Shown: piece by piece, positions 27,238 to 36,458 of the stretch
How positions within the stretch are numbered: position 1 is the stretch's first letter
Layout: each line of letters starts with the position of its first letter
Source of the DNA: Paragordius varius
Taxonomy: Eukaryota; Nematomorpha
Direction: 5' to 3'
NCBI GenBank assembly: GCA_964247055.1
Contig: OZ176059.1
Span: forward strand, 1,922,001 to 1,986,000
Length of the DNA stretch: 64,000 bases
Notes under the pieces: generated by a model
Told to the model about the DNA's origin: nothing
Database searches by the model: none
Seen by the model: the letters and a program-made list of their open reading frames with translations, nothing else
Program-made: the position numbers and the translations under genes

Positions 27238-30200
27238 CTTACACATTAAAACATCGAATGATAGGGGTGTAATGTAACGCAATGTATCTATCACAGGAGC
27301 TATCAAATTCTCATAATATTGAATTTGGTATAAAACCTTGAAATAAAAGCAAATTTATTAATAATTGAAAAATATTATTAATCCATTTAAAAATTATTAA
27401 ATTCTCTCCTTTTATATGCAAAAAAGGTAAAAACTACATCGATAATAATAAACAATTGTGATTAAATATTTTCATCAAAATTTTGATAATAATATACAAG
27501 AATAAATTTTGTTTTAAAAATAGTTAAAAATATATTTTTATTATATACGATTTCCACTTCAGATTCACCCAAAAAAATTATGTTTTTAAGTTTAAAATTA
27601 CTTTTAAAATGTTAAAACTAATGATGAGTTATATTAGTACTTAAAAAACAGATAATTTATTTTTAGAAAGAGTGAATTTTAATTGTTCAAAAGTATTTTA
27701 CAAAAAATATAATAAAATATAAATGAATATTCTTTAATATTGAAATCACACTTTATACTAATTTTTATCACTAAAAACAAATAATTTTTAAATAAATACC
27801 ACCGCAAAAAAGGTTTTTATATTTTATTAATAATATATATATATATATATATTTACATGTTGAAACATGACACCAGGATTCGAATGACTTAATTTGCCTA
27901 TTTGGCGGCCCATATGTTTAACATTGTCCTTTGATAGGCGTCTAAAACATTGACATAAAAATTACGTCTAAAATATGATATTTATAGACGAAAATGTATT
28001 ATAATAAAATTTCTTTAGGTAAATTTTAATTTATACTTTGAATTCAGAGAGTTTATAAAATTTTAAACTTATTAAAATTAAATTTCATTTTTTTGTATAT
28101 AAACTTCCAGTTTATAGGCGAAGATGTATTATAATAACATTTCCTTATCTGCCTCTAAATTATTCACTTTATAATTTATTATAGAGAGAGCAAATTTTTA
28201 TATACATACATTTTTAAACCTAAATAAAACTAAATCTCAATTCTTTGATTTATGTTTTTAAATGTGATTTTTTTTGGAAAAAAAAATATATATAAAGTTT
28301 TTTAAAGGCTAAACTTTTATTATATATATAAAAGCAAAAAATCTCCTAATTTTCCACAAAATTTAAATTTTTTTCACAATTTGTAGTCTTAAAATATTAA
28401 TTCCACACACGAACACGCATACCTCATAATATATTTGGATTTAACGCGCGTTATAATTTTCGAGGTTATAACGGGGGCCCAATGTATAACGTAAGCATCA
28501 TTTTCAAGATTAACTGCTGATAATTTATCTTCTCTCATCCAATCACTGTATAACTTGTATCTATAACGCCCCAAAAAAAAATTTTTTATAATTTTGTTTG
28601 TAATTAATAAGACAGCCAAAAAATTTAAACATATATGATTAGTCAAACAAACATATTTAATTATACCATTTACAGCTCAAATTTACCCTTGAACAAATAA
28701 ACTTCACCCTCGAACAACTCAAATTCACCCATGTGTTTTCTAAACAATAAAACTCATTGTTAATATGAATTATATGGTTATGGTATAGTTTATTAATTTT
28801 TCAGTATTATTTTAATTTAAAACTAAATTATTCTTTTTTGAAAATATATAAAATTTTAATCCTAAAAAACATATATTTTATTTGAGGGTGAATTTAAATT
28901 GTTCAAGTGTGATTTTAAATTGTTCAAGGGTGAATTTGAATTGTTTAAAAAAATGATAGTTTGTATTAAAATTCTATCTCATATTAACTAAGGTTTAAAA
29001 GTATATTATTATGGTTACTTTCTAACCACAATTTTAATTTAGTAGCTTTATATAAAATACCACATTTTGTTTCAACCATTGTTGTTAAAATATTTAAGTA
29101 ATGTAATGCATATCAACAAAACAAAATGACTAACTTTAATTCATTAAAATATTATTTTTCAAATAAATAATAATATCAAATATAAATCCATTTAAACAAA
29201 ACCAAATCATCAACCATAAAATCAAAAAATTTTTAATGTGTCCCTTAATTTAAATATTAAAATAAAACCTAAAAACTGATTTACAACTTTATATACCATT
29301 TACAATTCAAATTCACCCCCCTTGAACAATTTAAATTTACCCTGAAAATAAATTATGTGCTTTCGGGCTAATATAACTCATTATTAATATATAAATATAT
29401 TCTTATGGCATAGTTTAGTATTTTTTCAGGTAATTTTTAATTTAAAAGAACACATAATTTATTTTAGGGTGAATAATTTTTATTCAAGGGTGAATTTGTT
29501 TTATTCAAGGGTGAATTTTTGTTCAAGGGTGAATTTGAATTGTTCAAGAGTGAATTTCAATTGTTCAAGGGTGAATTTGAATTGTTCAAGGGTGAATTTA
29601 AATTGTTCAAGGGTAAATTTGAATTTTTGTTCAAGGGTGAATTTAAAATTATCTCAAACCTATGTTGGTAATGTAGGTGTTTTATGGCACGACCAATCGA
29701 TTCTGATAGGACGCAATCGCATGAGCTTTGTGAGAGGGCGGGTAAAAGGCAATGCTGAAAAATGCGTACAATATTACCGTACAACGTATCTTTTTCAGCC
29801 AGTTTTATCTAAAAACACATATTATGTAAAAAATTATATCATAAAACCAAAAAAGGATAAATATTTTTACATGTGTTGTTAAGTTAAAGAGAGTTATGCT
29901 TCTTTATATGTTTTATATAATTCTAAATTCCACATTTGATAAAATGTATGGATAAGTGTGTGTATTACCAGTTTATACATCGCTATTCCTAGTCAACAAT
30001 AAGTTATACTAAAAAAATGGGTTTTATTAGCATTACCATTACATTCCTTTTATTTAAACACACTGTTTATTCAAAATCAACACTTTATTAAATACAAACA
30101 ACTTTTTTAATCAATACAAAACACCATTTTTAATCAACTTTACATTTTTTGTTTCATTTAAAAATTTCACATTCTTATTTGTAGAAAAATCATTTATTCA

Positions 30201-33200
30201 TACAAACCAATTTCCATTTACAAACCAAATATTTTTTGCCCTCTATGCAAAAAAATGCTTTTGCATAAAAAAAAATGACAAAGTTAGTTTTTGCAAACTA
30301 TTACTTGTGTCCATTTAGCAGCGTTAGCGGGTGAAACCAGGGCATGTTCAACCACCCGAACTAATTGATGGACTAACATGGCATTCATCCCATTCTCATA
30401 AATGTGTGGACCGAGAAAGAATAGGAGAGAGCTATAACGGGCCAAGAAAGTGTTTAAATCTGTAACCGGTTTAATTGGCGGTCCAGGCCATACAATGGTG
30501 GTTGAATGCGGGTAAGCTAAACATATATTACAAGTAAGGAATCACGCATTTATAAAAATCAAGTTAAAGTAAAAATGGCAAAAACGCGTATAAATGATTT
30601 TGTAAAAAATAAATAGTAGTTAATTTAGTTTTTTAATAAATATCTAATTTTCGCGGTTATATTTGTATAAGCTCCTTCTTTGGGATTAAAAAAAGATATT
30701 AAAACGAAATCAAAAAAGGATATAAATTGACATAGGTAAATGAAAAAAGAGCATGAGAGTAATAAAATGATGTAACATAATAAATACGTTTATTTTGCTC
30801 TTTAATTCTTTTTGATAGACGCAAAAGTTTGTTAATTCTATTTATAAGACAATCTATTTCATAATTTTTTTAAAGGTATGATATAGGGTTTTTTAAATAA
30901 TTAGTTTTTTAATCGCTTCACTTAAAACAAACATTATTCTGGTGCCATTTTTGTGTTTCATATGAAAATTACTAAATTCCCCTTATTTTTATTTATAAAA
31001 GACTTGACAACCACGAAAAAAAACTAATAATATTCAATTAATTGGGTAACTCTTTTACCTATAATTTTTGAAAATGCCAAACTTGGAATCAAACACAATT
31101 ATTTTTTTACGTCAATGTTGCAACTACAGAAACTATGATAAAACTTTATCTTGTTAATAAATTAAAGTTATAGAAACTAAATAATTACTTAGGGTAATTA
31201 ATAATGGTTTTAACAAAAATAAACTTAATCCGTAATCGGATGAAAGAGCAAAAAACGGAAGAATATCTAAAAATATTAGGGTTATCTATCTCAAAAAGCC
31301 CACAACAGAACCGAAGGGGACGAATCCAATAAAATAATCGACTACCAACAACAATTTCTAAACTATAAATTGTATAAATTTTAGTATATTTGATACAGTA
31401 AAAATTAAAAATATATTAAAAAAAAAAACCTTTATTATACATAACAGGATTGTTACAACATTTATGTTGATACAAAGGCGTCAAATAACCAACACGCAGC
31501 AGCGTACGTAAATGTGAACACGTAAACGGATCACTCAATATATACAGGTATTCCCATTGACCACGTGATACAATCACGTGCCAAATCTCGTGCCAGGCAC
31601 CCAGCTGTGCCAGGGCACGGACCAATCCCAGCTTGTGATTCGAACACGTGGCTTCCTCATCATAATCAACATTGAGATCAGTGTTATCAGCAGCGGTGGA
31701 AGAAGGTGATTGATTGGCGTCACGCGATGCCTGTTTATTGGATGATGCATCACCTGTTTTGGCAGCTGATCTGTGAGATGATTCTTCGTTTGTTTTTGAT
31801 GAATGATAATCACCTCCTAAGAAAAAGGAATAGTACGAAAGGATAAAAATATTAACCAAAATTATTGTAAGTCACGAAAATCTAAAATGATATCATAAAA
31901 CAAAAAAAAGTATAAATTAAATATTATTATAAGTATGCGTTTTTAAGGTGAAAAAGAACCTAGATATAAATTATACCGCAAAGTATATAAATTTGAATTT
32001 TAAATGATCAAAGGTAAATAATATATATCAAAAATTAAGGCATTATACAATAATAAATTAAATATGAGGGAATTACACATGCAACAACTATAAAAAATAT
32101 ATTTTGTTTAACATAATTTACATTTTAATTAAGGTAAAAATGATAATTATATATTCCCACTTGTAGAAGATTTATCTCCTCGGCCATGATCATGTGATGA
32201 TGATGAAGATGGGACATTCATCAAAACACCTGTGGATGAAACAGATGCTTCAAGCGCTCTAAATCTTTCCTCTAGGGATAGGGTGGTTGAATCCCCACCC
32301 ATGTTTTGAGAGGTTGTTGGTGGGGCTAACCTATAATCATGTATGAATATTACTGAGAATTATATTAGATTAATTACAAAGGATATCATACATTCATCCC
32401 TTCCTTATTTTAGCACCTTTAAATGGACTAAATTTAACCCCAAAACACCTAATATACCCTAAGCTACGCTAATTTGATGGAAACTAAAAAAGACTAAAAT
32501 GCTATTTGCACTTCAAGAGTGTCCTTGAACACTTCAAGTTGGTCCTTGAACATTTCAAGTTGGTCCTTAAACAATTCAAGTTGGTCCTTAAACAGTTCAA
32601 GTTTGTCCTTGAACATTTCAAGTTGGTCCTTGAACAGTTCAAGTTTGTCCTTGAACATTTCAAGTTGGTCCTTGAACAGTTCAAGTTTGTCCTTGAACAA
32701 TTCAGGTTGGTCCTTGAACAATTCAAGTTGGTCCTTATACACTTCAAGTTGGTCCTTTAACTTTTTTGCTTTGTTTTTAATTTTTATCAATCAAATCGTA
32801 AAAAATTCACCTATTTTATTGTTTTTAACCTATGTTTTATTATTTACATAAATTTTAAATCGATATGAACTTTTAATCTTTAAAATGTTCAAGGACCAAC
32901 TTGAAGTGAAGTGCAAATGGTATAGCATTTGCAAAAAAATACAAAATCATAAAATGAATTAATATATGCATATTTTTTGTAATGTTAGATGCATGTACCA
33001 TTTGTACTTCGAGAAAGTCCTTGAACACTTCAAGTTGATCCTTAAAATTTTAAAATTATTTAACCACAAATTTTTTATGTAGTTTTTTATTTTATTCTTT
33101 TTTAATCTAATTTTATTTATCACATATTTAATTTAAAAATATAAAATTTTAAAAAATCACTTTTTTGTTACAAACTAATTTTTTCCAATTTAACAAAATT

Positions 33201-36200
33201 ATTAACTTTTAAATGTTTTCAATAAAATTGTTAATAGCCCAGAAAACTTAATTTTTTAATTACGTATTAAATTCTTTAATATATCCATCATAATTTAGGA
33301 ATTTAAAAAATATATTTCTCAATCATGTTGATATTGATTAAAAATTTATGTTAAATAAGAAAAATAGGTTTAAAACGATATATAGATGAATAATACACGA
33401 TTTGATTAAAAGTCAAATAAAATCAAAAAAATGTAAGGACCAATTTGTAATGATCAAGCACCAACTTGTGTTTAAGGACCAACTAGTGTTCAAGGACACT
33501 CTTAAATTGCAAATGGTATATTTAAAGTTTGAATCACTGTTAAAAAGGGTTAATAAAAGTAAAAAAACAAACATATCCTTCATAAACATAAAGTTTGACT
33601 GTTAAAACTTTTAATCAAAAACATTACCAAAGTTATTTTTTTATTTAAAAGCGATGTATTTAATTTAAAGGCGATTTTTTTTTCTTTAGGGTTCAACGTT
33701 TCCAAAAAAATTTCAAAACAATTTATAAAAAAAAATCTTTAAATGAAAAATAAATATATTCTTATTTTTTATGATACAAGCTATGCCAAATAATATGTTA
33801 TAAATTTAACCTGTAAGCAGACGATGGGGATAGGAATGTGGCATCACGTGATGTATCACGTGCTTCCTCCAAGTCACGTATCCGGGCCGGGGTCAATCGC
33901 CGACAAAATGATTTTATGTCAGCTGCGCGAATGCGTGCCTGATTTCGTAATGTCTCTTCGTCCGGACATAACTGTTGTTTCGTATATTGTGTATTTAAAA
34001 AAAATATGAATTTTTATTTTTAAAAGTTATTCATTAATGGCTATATTGGCTGAAATATAAAAGTTTTTTTTGCAAAAATTTCATAACAAAGGGATAGAAA
34101 ATAAATAGTTTATATAAGAATAATTTTTATACAAGTTTGAATTTATATATATTTATGTATATATATACATATATACATATTTGTTGAGCGACATAAAAAT
34201 ATCATTTATTTTTTAAATCTACAATCCTTAAATGATTCAGTCCCTTTATATAGCCCAAAAAATTACCTTTATGTTTATGTTGGCAGTTTTATGTTAAAAA
34301 CAAATCTAAAGCAAAAACCAATAAAGTACATATAAAAAACTTTTTCAAATAAATAATAATTTAAATAAAAGATTTAAAAATTTGTGTAATAAAAATACAT
34401 AATTGACCACATCATTTAAAAGTTTTATAAAAAAAGTTGGAAAAAATTGTAAAGTATTATATATAAGGTATAATTGAAAAATACTTACAAATTGATAAAT
34501 GTTTTGCAGATTAATAATTCCGTTGATTATCAAATGAGCTACCATTAAAAACAAATTGCGTGGTGCTGGTACATTTTTATTCTATAGCAACCAAAAATAT
34601 AGAATTAACATTGTAATAATAAAGATATATAAACTCAAATATGGCCATGATATGAAAATAATAATACAACTTGAAATACTACATTTTGCAACCCTAAGTT
34701 AATTTATAATAAAATTTAATAATATTTTAAAATATGAAGGATTTAACCTAATAAGCCCCATTAATTTAACTTATTTGTGAGCTTAAATTGTAATTAAAAT
34801 TTCACCTATCTATCGAAACGTATTAAACATAAAAAATTAACCATTAAACTCTTTAACAAGTTCAGCATTCCAAATATTTTCCTTTTTTCTTCTCACAAGT
34901 ATTTAAGATAAATTACAGTCATGTATCCTTTATTTTATCAAAAATTTATATTCTTTCGTTAAATGGGTATAAGTATTTGTTAAAGAATGGAGAATACAAG
35001 AGTTTATAGTATTAACAATATATCATTCATCAAAAAAAGTAAAAGAATTACAATATAGGCTCTTTTTACCATTCTTTACCAAATATTTTTACCCGCCGCC
35101 CCCATTTAACGAAAAAAAAACATAAATTTGTGATAAAATAATAAAGGATACATGACTGAATTGTTTAAATACAAGCATGCCTAATAAAAAAAATGATATA
35201 TCACTAAATATATAAATACGTACATGAAGGCAATTAAAACGGAATATAAGTAATTGCAATAGGACAGTTTCATCATTCCAATATGATTTGATGAGATTAC
35301 AAAAGAGTGGGACAATTTTAGCATCAGTAACTCGTAAGGCAAAAATTTCAAGTATGACATCTAAAACGCGACACGGATCCAAATTGAAGTAGCCTATGGT
35401 ATAAATTAATCGTATATAAATCGAAATAAACCAAACTTTTAGCATTTAATTTTGGTTTTTTTATAGTAGGTGAGCTTTAAGAATCAAAAAATATACCATT
35501 TACAATTCATATTCCCCCTTGAACAATTTAAATTCACCCTTTAAAAATTCAAATTCACCCTTAAAAATTCAAATTCACCCTAAAAAATTATGTGTTTTTG
35601 GGCTAATATAACTCATTCATATGTATATCTTTATGGCATAGTTTTGAGTTTTTAGTATTATGTTAATTTAAAACAATATTTCATTTTAAAAAATATAAAA
35701 AAATATAGGTAATTTTGAATCTTAAAAAACACATAAATTATTTAAGGGTAAATTTGAATTGTTCAATGTCAATTTGAATTGTTCAAGGGTGAATTTGAAT
35801 TTTTCAAGGGTCAATTTAAGTGTTCAAGGGTGAATCTGTAAATGGTATATTTGGGGGTCATGGTGCAAAAATTGATTTAAACAGTCAGCATTGTTTTAGA
35901 TTAGAAATTATGATTAAAAATGGCTAAAATTTTGCATTACAATAGATGGTGGTAAAATATACATTATCAATATACTCAAGTTCTGCTCTAATTAAATATA
36001 AGATAGTAAAGCGACTAAAATATAAATATATGTTTTGAAATAAAATCTGAAAAAGCACATCAAATATTTATGATATTTTACTTTTTGGTTATAGAATTTG
36101 ATTGGAGTTATCCAATTAAACCATGCATAATATTATTATTTAACGTTAAAAGACGCACAAAAATGCCATTTAAAGCTTACCTTTACAATTGAAATTTAAG

Positions 36201-36395
36201 ATTAAATTTAAAAAAATTATATAATAAAAAAATATATATGAATAAAAAAATATATAAATTTTTAAAACACAGCATTTTGTGGATAATTTTTTGGGCAAAA
36301 GCATAGCTTTCAAAATATTTAAAAAAATTTCGAACAAAAAAAATATCCATCATATCAAGATAATATTGAAAGTATTTTAATAATAATAAAAATCA

Positions 36396-36458
<63 letters not shown>

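Noticed and set aside
29469-29882. Plus-strand 137-codon frame with NCSRVNL repeats
   Set aside because: It consists of the A8 repeat array followed by the antisense of THOC2 exon 29808-29660.
32520-32750. CRISPR-like array
   Set aside because: Units are head-to-tail 21-bp monomers without spacers, in an intron of an animal gene.
32494-32851. Several overlapping long frames on both strands (e.g. KDQLELF repeats)
   Set aside because: The 21-bp repeat period is a multiple of three, so all frames without a stop in one unit stay open. They are by-products of the D1 minisatellite arm.
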